Positions 41,000-50,457 of a stretch of DNA of 64,000 nt are shown here, one piece after another. The DNA comes from Collinsella aerofaciens. GTDB taxonomy: Bacteria > Actinomycetota > Coriobacteriia > Coriobacteriales > Coriobacteriaceae. The stretch is taken from contig NZ_JAQLEM010000013.1 in NCBI RefSeq assembly GCF_028209885.1, forward strand, positions 1 to 64,000, in the 5' to 3' direction. Below the pieces are notes generated by a model. The model ran no database searches, was not told the origin of the DNA, and worked only from the letters and a program-made list of their open reading frames with translations. Made by a program: the position numbers and the translations under genes. Numbering within the stretch: position 1 is the first letter of the stretch; each line of letters opens with the position of its first letter.

Positions 41000-41965
41000 A
41001 TGCCGGGTAAAAGCCTAGAGAACATGCACGTAGCGGTCTTGGCGGGCGGTCATTCCGCTGAGCGCGAGATCTCGCTCAATTCGGGAAAGAACGTTGTAGT
41101 GGCACTGAAGGAAGCCGGCTACGCCTCGGTGGAGCTGCTTGATACGGCCGCTGATGACTTTATGGTAACCATGGCGACCGGCGGCTTTGACGTGGCGTTT
41201 ATCGCCATGCACGGTGCCGGCGGCGAGGATGGTGCCATGCAGGGCGCCATGGAGACCCTGGGTATCCCCTACACGGCCTCGGGCGTGCTTGCTAGCGCCT
41301 GCGGTGCCGACAAAGAGGTCTCTAAGCTCCTGTACGCCAAGGCGGGCATTCCCATTGCCCCCGGCCTTGCGCTCGAGGTGGGCGATGAAGTCGATATCGA
41401 TCATATCGTCGAAGTTTGTGGCGAGCGCAGCTTTGTGAAGCCGGCCGTCAACGGTTCCAGCTATGGCATTTCCCTGGTCCATGAGCCCTCCGAGCTGCCC
41501 GCGGCAATTGCCAAGGCGTTTGAGTACGGCGACAAAGTGCTGGTCGAGAAGTGCATCGAGGGTACCGAGATCACCGTCGGCGTGTACGGCGAGGACGACG
41601 TGCGCGCCCTGCCGATTGTCGAGATTCGCAAGCCTGAGGACTGCGAGTTCTACGATTTGGACGTGAAGTATGTCGACCCTACGGACATCCATCGTATTCC
41701 GGCGCAGATTTCACCCGAGAATTACGCTCGCGCTCAGGAGCTTGCCTGTGCTGCTCACAAGGCCCTCGGTTGCCTGGGCATCTCGCGCAGCGATTTTATC
41801 GTGAGCGAGGACGGCCCCGTCATCCTCGAGACCAATACCATTCCCGGCATGACCGATACGTCGCTGTATCCGGATGAGATTCGCCACACCGACGACATGA
41901 CGTTCCCGCAGGTCTGTGACAGCCTGATTCGTATGGGCCTTCGTCGAGCGGGCATTGCATGCTAA
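41000..41965 (+). CDS. ddl: D-alanine-D-alanine ligase
   Basis: Makes the D-Ala-D-Ala dipeptide for peptidoglycan. ATP-grasp motifs are visible: VLAGGHSAEREISLNSG at the N-terminus, HGAGGEDGAMQG, and VILETNTIPGMTDTSLYP. The specificity segment reads FYDLDVKYV with Tyr, the type associated with D-Ala rather than D-lactate. 321 residues, slightly short. The ATG at 41000 follows GAGGAGG. Overlaps the next gene by 7 nt. Confidence 0.95.
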   Translation: MPGKSLENMHVAVLAGGHSAEREISLNSGKNVVVALKEAGYASVELLDTAADDFMVTMATGGFDVAFIAMHGAGGEDGAMQGAMETLGIPYTASGVLASACGADKEVSKLLYAKAGIPIAPGLALEVGDEVDIDHIVEVCGERSFVKPAVNGSSYGISLVHEPSELPAAIAKAFEYGDKVLVEKCIEGTEITVGVYGEDDVRALPIVEIRKPEDCEFYDLDVKYVDPTDIHRIPAQISPENYARAQELACAAHKALGCLGISRSDFIVSEDGPVILETNTIPGMTDTSLYPDEIRHTDDMTFPQVCDSLIRMGLRRAGIAC

Positions 41966-44853
41966 TCGAGGACGCGGTTTCGTCAGGAACGCCGCAGTTT
42001 GTCATCGACTCCTATGCCACGCTTGCCGAACGCGCCAAAACGCAGTCCTTCGGCCTTATCGAGGAAGATGTGATTGTCCTCGATACCGAGACCACAGGTC
42101 TTTCGGTGCAGGACAATGAGCTGATCGAGATCTCGGCGGCCCGTCTTTCGGGCCGCGAGGTCGTCGACCGCTTCGATACCTTCGTGCATCCCAAGCAGCT
42201 GATTCCCGCCGAGATCACCGAGCTCACGAGCATTACAAATGCCGATGTGGCAGATGCCCCGTCGGCCGTTGAGGCCGTAGCCGCTCTCGCCGATTTTGTC
42301 GGTGGTTGCCCGGTAATCGCACATAACGCCACGTTCGACCGCTCGTTTATCGAGTCGGTCAAAGGCGGCGTCAACGTGAGCGATATCTGGATCGATTCGC
42401 TGGCGCTGTCGCGCATCGCGCTTCCGCGCCTGGCATCGCACAAGCTGTCTTTTATGGCCGATCTGTTTGGCTGTGACTCGGTATCACACCGTGCCAATGC
42501 CGACGTCGACGCCCTGTGTGGCGTATGGCGCGTGTTGCTCGTGGCGCTCACCGACTTGCCTCAGGGCCTCATGGCGCGCCTAGCCGACATGCATCCGGAT
42601 GTGCCTTGGTCCTATCGTCCTATCTTCTCATTCTTGGCAGGGCAGAACCCTGGTTCTATCTTCTCTCTCAGCGCCGCTCGTGCTGACGTTCTCAAGGCCG
42701 ATCGCGCCGACGATCGGGTGGACGCCGACGAACTGCCGGTCCTCAAGATGCCGAGTCGTGAGGAGATTGAGGCAGACTATGCGCCAGGTGGCCTGGTCAA
42801 TCGCATGTATCCCACCTACGAGCCGCGTGATGAGCAGATCGCGATGGCGCTCGAGGTCCGCGATGCGCTGGTCACGGGCACTCATCGTGTAATTGAGGCG
42901 GGCACGGGCGTCGGCAAATCGATGGCCTATCTGGTGCCTTTTGCCGAGGCAGCACGCCGTAACAACATCACGGTTGGTATTGCGACCAAATCGAACAATC
43001 TTGCCGACCAGCTCATGTACCATGAGCTGCCAAAACTTGCCGAGCAACTGGACGGTGGTCTGTCATTTTGTGCTCTCAAGGGGTATGACCACTATCCGTG
43101 TCTGCGCAAGCTTGAGCGCATGAGCCGCGGCCAGGTCGAGATTACCACCAAGCGCGATCCGGCGGACACGCTCACGGCGGTCGCGGTCATTATGGCGTAC
43201 GTCTGCCAATCAGCCGATGGCGACCTCGACTCGCTTGGCATTCGGTGGCGCAGCGTCAACCGCCCCGACTTTACGACGGCCTCGCGCGAGTGTGCTCGTC
43301 GCCTCTGCCCGTTTTTCCCTGAAAAATGCTTGGTCCACGGCGCTCGCCATCGTGCGGCGCATGCCGACGTGGTGGTCACCAACCATTCCCTGCTGTTCCG
43401 CAATGTTGCGGCCGAGGGCAGGATTTTGCCTCCGATTCGTCATTGGGTAATCGACGAGGCTCATTCTATCGAGCGCGAGGCGCGCCGTCAGTGGGCGCGC
43501 GTGGTGTCGGCGGACGAATCACGCGTTCTGTTTGAGCGCCTGGGTGGCTCGAGCACCGGTGCGCTAAGCCAGGTCTCCCGTGATTTGGCAACCTCTGAGG
43601 GCCCTACGCTCTATCTGGGCCTTACTGCCAAGGCGACGTCGACGGTTGCGCGCGCGAGCATGGCAATCGCCGACGTGTTCGATGGCGTTCGCGAGCTCGG
43701 CCGCCGTGCCCGTGGGGGTTATGACAATGCCAATCTATGGATTGGCCCCGAGCTGCGCGAATCTGACGACTGGCATGATTTCTTACAGTCGGCCTACGCT
43801 GCCATCGATGCATTGGAACAAGCTGACAAGTGCGTCGACGCGCTGGTGCAAGCCGTCGCCGCCGACAAGCCCGAGGTTGTTGTCGACTTGGGCGATATCT
43901 CGCGCCGCCTGCACGAGTTGGCCGAGAACCTCAAACTCATCATCGACGGCACCGATGAACACTACGTGTATTCGCTGCAGGTCAATCGCAGGTTGCGTGC
44001 CGGCGGAGAGTCAATGACCGCAGAGCGCATCGACATTGGCGAGGCCTTGGCAACCGAGTGGCTGCCCGAGGTTCACACGGCTATCTTTGCCTCGGCGACC
44101 ATGACGGTGTCCAAAAGCTTTGAACACTTTAACCACGCGGTCGGCCTCGATCGCATCGGTGCTTCAACATCCTCATCGCTGCACTTGGACTCGAGCTACG
44201 ACTTCGATTCGAACATGGCTGTAGTCGTTGCGGGCGATATCCCCGATCCGCGCGATCGCGAGAGCTATCTTACGGCGCTCGAGCGCGTGCTGGTCGACGC
44301 CCATCTTGCTATGGGCGGATCGGTGCTCACACTGTTTACCAATCGGCGCGACATGGAAGACCTGTACGCCCGCGTTGAGCCCAAGATGGCCCGTGCGGGT
44401 CTGGAGCTCAACTGCCAGCAGCGCAACTCATCTCCTCGTCGCCTGCGCGACCGGTTTATCAACGAGCCGACTTCGTCGCTTTTTGCTCTTAAGGCCTTTT
44501 GGGAGGGATTCGACGCCAGCGGCGAGACGTTGCGCTGCGTCATCATTCCCAAGCTGCCGTTCTCGAGCCCCACGGACCCGCTCTCGTGCGAGCGTAACCT
44601 ACGCGAAGACCGCGCTTGGGCGCGCTATTCGCTGCCCGAGGCGGTGCTCGAGGTCAAGCAGGCGGCCGGCCGTCTTATCCGCTCGTCGACCGATTGCGGC
44701 GTGCTGATTCTGGCCGACCCGCGCCTGGTGACGAAGGGCTACGGAAAGAAGTTCTTAACGTCGCTGCCCACGAGCTCCTACCAGCGCATCGAATCGGCGC
44801 AGATCGGGCACTATCTGCAACTGTGGCGCGCACGCCACGAACGGCGACGCTAA
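41959..44853 (+). CDS. DinG-family helicase fused to DnaQ-like exonuclease
   Basis: Bifunctional DNA repair enzyme, 964 residues. The N-terminal DEDD exonuclease (about 30-200) has VLDTETTGL, AHNATFD and HRANADVDAL. The XPD/DinG helicase has Walker A EAGTGVGKSMAYL, DEAH box VIDEAHSIE, four Cys likely to hold an Fe-S cluster (DHYPCLRK region and CARRLCPFFPEKC), and motif VI near QAAGRLIRS. It starts inside ddl (7-nt overlap). Its stop shares bases (CTAA, 44850-44853) with the stop of the convergent WYL gene. Confidence 0.93.
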   Translation: MLIEDAVSSGTPQFVIDSYATLAERAKTQSFGLIEEDVIVLDTETTGLSVQDNELIEISAARLSGREVVDRFDTFVHPKQLIPAEITELTSITNADVADAPSAVEAVAALADFVGGCPVIAHNATFDRSFIESVKGGVNVSDIWIDSLALSRIALPRLASHKLSFMADLFGCDSVSHRANADVDALCGVWRVLLVALTDLPQGLMARLADMHPDVPWSYRPIFSFLAGQNPGSIFSLSAARADVLKADRADDRVDADELPVLKMPSREEIEADYAPGGLVNRMYPTYEPRDEQIAMALEVRDALVTGTHRVIEAGTGVGKSMAYLVPFAEAARRNNITVGIATKSNNLADQLMYHELPKLAEQLDGGLSFCALKGYDHYPCLRKLERMSRGQVEITTKRDPADTLTAVAVIMAYVCQSADGDLDSLGIRWRSVNRPDFTTASRECARRLCPFFPEKCLVHGARHRAAHADVVVTNHSLLFRNVAAEGRILPPIRHWVIDEAHSIEREARRQWARVVSADESRVLFERLGGSSTGALSQVSRDLATSEGPTLYLGLTAKATSTVARASMAIADVFDGVRELGRRARGGYDNANLWIGPELRESDDWHDFLQSAYAAIDALEQADKCVDALVQAVAADKPEVVVDLGDISRRLHELAENLKLIIDGTDEHYVYSLQVNRRLRAGGESMTAERIDIGEALATEWLPEVHTAIFASATMTVSKSFEHFNHAVGLDRIGASTSSSLHLDSSYDFDSNMAVVVAGDIPDPRDRESYLTALERVLVDAHLAMGGSVLTLFTNRRDMEDLYARVEPKMARAGLELNCQQRNSSPRRLRDRFINEPTSSLFALKAFWEGFDASGETLRCVIIPKLPFSSPTDPLSCERNLREDRAWARYSLPEAVLEVKQAAGRLIRSSTDCGVLILADPRLVTKGYGKKFLTSLPTSSYQRIESAQIGHYLQLWRARHERRR

Positions 44854-45767
44854 AGCGGACAGACGAGGGATTTTGCCATATCGCACAGACGCTTTGACAG
44901 GGTGGGGTCATCCAGGATGCGGATGGCTCCGCCCGCTGCGATTATCTGGCTCAGTAGCCAACGCTCGGAGCCGTAATGCACGGTTACCGTTGCCGTGTCT
45001 GCCTCGCTGCGCTCGATTAGGGTGATGCCGGCCCAGTCCAGATGCTCCGCCATATCGAATGGCATCAAAAGCTTTGCGCTACGCTGTGTCCGGGCAAGGG
45101 AATCGCGGAGGGATGCAACGTCCGGTGCGTGAGGCACGACGGAGTCTTCCGTCAAGGCGAGTTCCTCGATTTTATCCATGCGATAGGTGCGCTGCTCATC
45201 GACTGTGATGTCCCAGGCAATCAGGTATGTTTGGTCGCCGTTTGCCGTAATGCGCAAGGGGTCGACCAGGCGCTCGCGTGGCCGTGCATCGTCCATCGAG
45301 CGATAGGAGATGCGGCAGCGAACGCCGTCCTGAATGGCACAGCTCAACTGCTGCCAGTGCGACCCGTGGTTGACGGTGTCAAAGACGCGCTGGTTATAGC
45401 CGAGCTCTTCGGGCAGAAGGGCATGTCGAATCCGAGCTGCCGTCTGCGGCTCGATCCCCAACGATTCAAGTTCATGGTTGAGCACGGCGCCCTCGGCGGC
45501 ACTCAGACGCAGCGGTAGCACGCGCCCGGCGTCACCGGTGAGTACCACACGCTCGCCGCGGCATTCGCAGATGATGCGCGCGCCCGATTCTCGGTCCGCG
45601 AGCGTCGAGACGATCTCAAGAATCTCGTCGAGCGACACCCCCGTGATGTCAAAGCGACTGCAAATCTCGGTTCGTGTCATGCCGCTCTCGCCGGCGGCGT
45701 AGAGGGCCTCCATGATGTCGATGGCGCGCGAGAGTCTCTGCTCGCTGGTGAGTTTACGCACGGGCAT
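44850..45767 (-). CDS. WYL-domain transcriptional regulator, PafC-like
   Basis: 305 residues. An N-terminal winged helix (SRAIDIMEALYAAGESGMTRTEICSRF) is followed by a WYL domain (about 150-240: VRCRISYRSMDDARPRERLVDPLRI, then DQTYLIAWDI) and a C-terminal extension. WYL proteins sense nucleic acid or small ligands; PafB-PafC heterodimers activate the actinobacterial DNA-damage response. I prefer the ATG at 45767 to a TTG at 45788. It overlaps the upstream WYL gene by 14 nt and ends against the DinG gene. Confidence 0.85.
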   Translation of the reverse strand: MPVRKLTSEQRLSRAIDIMEALYAAGESGMTRTEICSRFDITGVSLDEILEIVSTLADRESGARIICECRGERVVLTGDAGRVLPLRLSAAEGAVLNHELESLGIEPQTAARIRHALLPEELGYNQRVFDTVNHGSHWQQLSCAIQDGVRCRISYRSMDDARPRERLVDPLRITANGDQTYLIAWDITVDEQRTYRMDKIEELALTEDSVVPHAPDVASLRDSLARTQRSAKLLMPFDMAEHLDWAGITLIERSEADTATVTVHYGSERWLLSQIIAAGGAIRILDDPTLSKRLCDMAKSLVCPL

Positions 45768-46776
45768 ACTCGTGCACCGTCCTTTCAATGAGGTGGTTCC
45801 ACGCCTGCTTGAGCGATTTGGGGGCCATGGGCCTCATGCCGTCCATGGCGTGGGCCATGCAAAATGAGGCGGCGGCTTCAAGGTCGCGCACGTCAACGGT
45901 CCAGATCCATCCCGCATCGGTGTGTGTGAGCTCACCTCGCCCGCGCGTGAGGCCGTTGATCATATCGATCTGCGTCTGAGGGGCGAACGAGAACGTGGCT
46001 GCAACGGGCGGTCGGTCGGCGAAATCGAATTCAAAGAACAGATAGTCGTTGAGATTGAAGTCCGCAGGGATGGCGTAGGCCTTCGAAGGACGCCATGCGC
46101 GAACGATACGGTCGCAGCGGAATGTCCTGATGTCGTCGGTGACATTGTCGAGGCCGCAGAAGTACGCCACGCCCTCGCGTTCGAACATGCCGTAGACACA
46201 GACGGTACGTTCTTTCTGCTCGCCGCGTCCGTTCTGATATAAAAATCGCAGCGCGCATCGCTCGGCAAAGGCGCTCCATACCGCATCGACGGTGGGAGAG
46301 CGGCGGATCGGTACTTCGTCCACCGTCGTCCTGCCGGTGAGGTAGGCAATTTTGGAGCGAATATCGGCAAGCGGCGCGGCAAAGGTGGAAGAGCCGGCCG
46401 CTAGCGTCTGGTCGATGGCGTTGAGTAGGATATCGGCGTCGTCTGCGGTGATGAGGCCGCCTGCAGCAAACGTGTGCTCGCGGTCGATTGTCCACGAGCT
46501 TTCCTCGGTCTCCTGCGCACCGGCGGGGCGAACCTCCTTGATTAAGATGCCACGCTCGAGCAGTTTGTCACGATCGCGCCGAAACTTGCGCTTATCCGAG
46601 TCGATATTGCCCGAGCCATATCCCAGGTCGGAATCCAAGACGATCTGCTCGGTCGTCAGCGGTTCGGGGGAGCTGTTGAGCACAAAGAAAAGATTGAGGA
46701 TGCGCTGAGCCGTTTTATCGAAACCGGGCTCCGAATTCCCCTTTTTAATTGTCGCGGTCGCGTCGCTTGCCGTCAT
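45754..46776 (-). CDS. WYL-domain transcriptional regulator, PafB-like
   Basis: 340 residues. The N-terminal helix-turn-helix region (AQRILNLFFVLNSSPEPLTTEQI) is followed by a WYL domain (about 170-260: RCALRFLYQNGRGEQKERTVCVYGM, then VAYFCGLDNVTDD). It leads a coupled pair with the second WYL gene, the arrangement of pafB-pafC. Partnership as a heterodimer is inferred from family and order. Divergent from the gene at 46975 across a 198-bp promoter gap. Confidence 0.85.
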   Translation of the reverse strand: MTASDATATIKKGNSEPGFDKTAQRILNLFFVLNSSPEPLTTEQIVLDSDLGYGSGNIDSDKRKFRRDRDKLLERGILIKEVRPAGAQETEESSWTIDREHTFAAGGLITADDADILLNAIDQTLAAGSSTFAAPLADIRSKIAYLTGRTTVDEVPIRRSPTVDAVWSAFAERCALRFLYQNGRGEQKERTVCVYGMFEREGVAYFCGLDNVTDDIRTFRCDRIVRAWRPSKAYAIPADFNLNDYLFFEFDFADRPPVAATFSFAPQTQIDMINGLTRGRGELTHTDAGWIWTVDVRDLEAAASFCMAHAMDGMRPMAPKSLKQAWNHLIERTVHEYARA

Positions 46777-46974
46777 AGAGTCCTCGCATGAGAAGGTGGT
46801 TTGCTGCCATGAGTTTAGTCCGATATGGAGATTAGGCTATATCCTTGTCCGCTCGAGGCGTTAAGATGGCCCGAATTCGGTCGTTTGCGCTCGCTCGGGG
46901 TATACTTTCGACTATATACGGTTCTAATGTGCATGCATTGGGCCTATTTGTCGGATTATGGATGTGGAGCGCAC

Positions 46975-49900
46975 ATGGCGAACACCCAGAACTATATTAA
47001 CCACCTGCTGCAGAACACCGGCATTACGCCGGCATGCAGCGAAGAAGAGCGCTTGGCTGCCGAGGATATCGCTCAGATCTTCCGCAACCACGGCTTTGAC
47101 CCCGAGGTTCAGGAGTTCAATGCCCCGGCGCCCAGTAGATTGGCATTTGCCGTTACCGGTATTCTTGCGTTTGCCGGCGCCCTGCTGATGGGCATCGGCG
47201 GCGGTATCGGCTTGGTCGGCACCTTGCTGGCCATTGTCGGCGCCGTTCTTTACGTGCTCGAGCGCACGGGCCACCCCGTGGTTTCGCGCCTGGGCAAGAC
47301 GGGCGTGAGCCAAAATGTCATCGCCTACCACAAGGCCTCGGGCCCGCTCGCGTCTCCGCGCAACCGCCCGGTGGTCGTTGTCGCACACTACGACTCTCCC
47401 CGTGCTGAGCTGCTCGCCCGCGAGCCCTATGCTTCGTATCGTGCGCTCATCGCCAAGCTGTTGCCCGTTGCCACGATTGCCCCTGCTGCCGTTGCCATCC
47501 TGCGTATCCTGCCGCTCCCCGGCGCGCTCAAGGTTCTGCTGTGGATTGTCGCGATCCTCGCTTCCCTCGTTGCACTTGCCAACGCGGCAAACATCATCTC
47601 TAACCGCCACGTTCTTCCCTATACGTCCGGCGCGGTGTGCAACAAGTCTTCTGTCGCCGCTATGCTCGGCGTTATGGACAACGTTGCTCCCTTCCAGGGC
47701 GAGAACGAGTTTCCCGACGATGTTCCGTTCGATACCTATTTTGGGGAGCAGAAACGTCGTGCCGAGGAAATGGCGCGCGCGGCGGCGGAGTATGCCGCGG
47801 CCCAGCAGCAAAACGACTACGGCAACACCATCGAGTACGAAGAGCCTACCTACGCCGAGGACGAGTTCGGTCAGCCGATTGCTCCCGACGCTCAAACCGA
47901 GCCCGAACAGGGCGAGGCTTTTGACGAGCAGATTGAGGGCTTTGAGGGTGCGTCTGCCGACGAGACGCTGATTGGCGCCATCGTGCCCGAGGATCAGAAT
48001 CAGGCTGTCCAGGCCGAAGAGTTCAATGACGAGGTTCCCGCTGCCGAGCCGGTGGAGGAGCCTGCCGCGGCCGAGCCCGAGCCCAAGCTCTATCGCAACG
48101 CCGCCGGCAACATTCGCTTTGGTTCGGATGCCATCCGTGCACTCGGAATGCTTCCCGAGTCCTGCACTCTCGATTACGAGGAGGGCGAGGAGCCGACGTT
48201 TGAGCCCGAGCCTGCGCCCGTTGTCACTGCGGATGATGAGTCTGCCGCGGTTACCGCTGCCGTTGCCGAGCCCGAGGCGGTGTCCGCGATCGATCCCGCG
48301 GCAGGACTGGACATTTTGGCTCCCGCCGCGCCGGCGCAAGACGTTGCGGACGAGTCTGACGACGATTACGTTGAACAGCCGAGGCGCGTGTCTTACGAGA
48401 GCGATACTGATTTCTCTGCCGAGATTCCCGCGGCAACGCCCCATGCCGATATTGCATCCGCGTTCTCTTCGATTGGCGCCAGCGCTTCCAGCTTCTTTAA
48501 GGGTGCGCTTGCAAAGGGCAGGAAATTTGTCGACGATTTTGAGGAGAAGCGCGCTGCCGCACGCGAGGCTGCCGAGCAGGAGGCTATCGCTCAGCAGCAG
48601 GCAGCCGAGGCGGCACGTGAGCGCGCGGCGCAAGAGTTCGAGCAAAACGAGGCTATGCAGTCCGGGCCCGTCGACGCTGCCGAAGCTACGACGTCCTTTG
48701 AGTCCCAGCAACCGACGTCAGCGGACGTTGTTGAGGCAACAACGTCTTTCGAGGCTCAGCAGCACGTCGATAGCACCATGTCGTTTGATGCCGCGCAGTT
48801 CGATTCCACGATAACGTTTGAAAAGCAAGGCACCGCAATCGCCGAGCCCCTTCCTGTTTCCGATGGGCAGGGCGACGCGGCAGACGATGACGAGCCCATT
48901 GATGCTGCCGAAATCCAAGATGCCGCCGAGGACGAGTCCGTCGAGGCCAACTCTGACGAAGAGCAATACACGGCAGCCGATCAAGGTGATTCGACCGAGG
49001 TCGAGCAGGAGGAAGTGCCTGCGGTTTCCGAGACTCCCGAGACGGATGAGTCGAGGCCTTACTCCACGCAGATTTTCACCATGCCGACCCCGAGTGGTTC
49101 CGGTGCCACGGTTGCCAATGTCGCTCCCACCCAGGACGAAACGGTCGATTCCCTTATGGCCCAGATTTCCTCCCAGGCATCGCCGCGTCCGCAGATGAAT
49201 GTTCCCGATCCGGCGTCGGCACCGTCGCCTGCACCTTCCTCGTCTCCGCTGGCTTCGGTCCCCGATCCGTCGCTGCCGTCTATGAAGCAGGCAAACGTTG
49301 CGTCTCGCACGTCGCTGTTCGACCTTCCCGATCCCTCTGCCCAGGTCAACGACCCCTTTGCTACTGCCCAGGGTCCCGAACCCACATCGGCACCCGTTGC
49401 GCCTTCTATGCCCGTTGCGTCGGGCGCGCAGCCGATCGAGACCATTTCGGCTCCCGCCCCGGCGGCACCCAAGTCTCGCAAACGCGGCCTGGGTGGCCTG
49501 TTCGGTCGTAAAAGGAAAAACGAGCAGGACAGCATGAGTGATTGGCTGGGCGTCGAAGACGATTACGATGCCAAGAAGTCCGGTCGCGGTATCGGTTCGT
49601 GGGATAACTTCGAGGACGATAACGATGGCTGGAAGGGCGGCGCTACGTCTTCCGATGGCGCTTCTTCCGAAGATATGCTCTCGGCTGTCGCCTCTATGGG
49701 CGATGATGAGCTGCTCGGTCACGATATCTGGTTTGTGGCAACGGGCGCCTCGGATTGTGATGGCGCCGGCATGAAGGCCTTCTTGGCTTCGCATCGCGAT
49801 AAGCTCCGCGGCGTATTCTTCATCAATCTTGAATCCGTCGGCGCCGGTAGGCTTTCGGTGGTGACGGTCGAGGGCGAACAGCAGCTGCTCAAGGGCGATC

Positions 49901-50151
49901 GCCGCATCATGAACCTGGTCAGCAAGGTGTGCAAGTCGTTCCATGTCGATTGTGGCGCGCTCGAGATGCCCTATGCCAAGACCGATGCCTATGCCGCGCT
50001 CGAGGCGAGCCGCCGAGCCCTCACCATCGCCGGCGTGGACGGCACGCGTCTGGCTTGCGCTCGTACCGAGGACGACCTGCCCCACAATGTCAACCCGACG
50101 AACATTGCCACGGTATCCGAGGTCGTGACCGAGGTTATCCGCCGTTCGTAG
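46975..50151 (+). CDS. M28-like membrane peptidase fold split by a long acidic insert
   Basis: 1058 residues from the ATG at 46975 (GGAG upstream; an earlier in-frame start has no site). Residues 1-235 hold two helix pairs (about 56-94 and 161-208) and AHYDSP (138-142), the M28 aminopeptidase metal motif. Residues about 240-900 are acidic, Ala/Glu/Pro/Ser-rich and probably disordered, with short repeats (TTSFEAQQ-like). The remaining M28-like part is C-terminal: FVATGASDCDGAGMKAFL, INLESVG, DDLPHN. Expected ligands look changed: GAxD is GAVC, the EE pair is SD, and NLD is NLE. Activity is doubtful. A small membrane-protein gene follows by 21 bp. Confidence 0.8.
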   Translation: MANTQNYINHLLQNTGITPACSEEERLAAEDIAQIFRNHGFDPEVQEFNAPAPSRLAFAVTGILAFAGALLMGIGGGIGLVGTLLAIVGAVLYVLERTGHPVVSRLGKTGVSQNVIAYHKASGPLASPRNRPVVVVAHYDSPRAELLAREPYASYRALIAKLLPVATIAPAAVAILRILPLPGALKVLLWIVAILASLVALANAANIISNRHVLPYTSGAVCNKSSVAAMLGVMDNVAPFQGENEFPDDVPFDTYFGEQKRRAEEMARAAAEYAAAQQQNDYGNTIEYEEPTYAEDEFGQPIAPDAQTEPEQGEAFDEQIEGFEGASADETLIGAIVPEDQNQAVQAEEFNDEVPAAEPVEEPAAAEPEPKLYRNAAGNIRFGSDAIRALGMLPESCTLDYEEGEEPTFEPEPAPVVTADDESAAVTAAVAEPEAVSAIDPAAGLDILAPAAPAQDVADESDDDYVEQPRRVSYESDTDFSAEIPAATPHADIASAFSSIGASASSFFKGALAKGRKFVDDFEEKRAAAREAAEQEAIAQQQAAEAARERAAQEFEQNEAMQSGPVDAAEATTSFESQQPTSADVVEATTSFEAQQHVDSTMSFDAAQFDSTITFEKQGTAIAEPLPVSDGQGDAADDDEPIDAAEIQDAAEDESVEANSDEEQYTAADQGDSTEVEQEEVPAVSETPETDESRPYSTQIFTMPTPSGSGATVANVAPTQDETVDSLMAQISSQASPRPQMNVPDPASAPSPAPSSSPLASVPDPSLPSMKQANVASRTSLFDLPDPSAQVNDPFATAQGPEPTSAPVAPSMPVASGAQPIETISAPAPAAPKSRKRGLGGLFGRKRKNEQDSMSDWLGVEDDYDAKKSGRGIGSWDNFEDDNDGWKGGATSSDGASSEDMLSAVASMGDDELLGHDIWFVATGASDCDGAGMKAFLASHRDKLRGVFFINLESVGAGRLSVVTVEGEQQLLKGDRRIMNLVSKVCKSFHVDCGALEMPYAKTDAYAALEASRRALTIAGVDGTRLACARTEDDLPHNVNPTNIATVSEVVTEVIRRS

Positions 50152-50172
50152 ACGGAGCTCTAAGGAGTCAAC

Positions 50173-50391
50173 GTGTTTTCGTATATTAAGCGCCATTGGC
50201 CTGTCTACGTGATTTTGACCTTGATTGCCATTGCGTTAGGATTTGGGGCTGCCTACATCGTGGGTGCAAAGGGCTCGACCCCCGCCTCCGCAATCAGCGA
50301 AGAGGTGGAGCAAGAACAGAGTACGGGTGCCGATGGGATTCCTGAGTCCGAGCAGGCAATCGTTGATGGTGGATCTTCGTCTGCAGAGTAG
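50173..50391 (+). CDS. Small single-pass membrane protein
   Basis: 72 residues: a short basic start (MFSYIKRHWPVY), one membrane helix (about 11-32, ending near AAYIVGAKG), then a Glu/Ser/Gly-rich outside tail. The GTG start at 50173 follows TAAGGAG. It lies 21 bp after the M28-like gene, so probably the same transcript. Function unknown. Confidence 0.75.
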   Translation: MFSYIKRHWPVYVILTLIAIALGFGAAYIVGAKGSTPASAISEEVEQEQSTGADGIPESEQAIVDGGSSSAE

Positions 50392-50412
50392 ATACGGCGA
50401 TTTACATGATTG

Positions 50413-50448
50413 AAAGCGGGCGAGCCAGGGGACTGGCTCGCCCGCTTT
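50413..50448. terminator. Bidirectional terminator
   Basis: A perfect 15-bp stem (50413-50427 with 50434-50448), loop GGGGAC, with T-runs usable from both sides. It ends the plus-strand pair and the minus-strand LPXTG gene. Confidence 0.93.
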
Positions 50449-50457
50449 TTCATCGCG

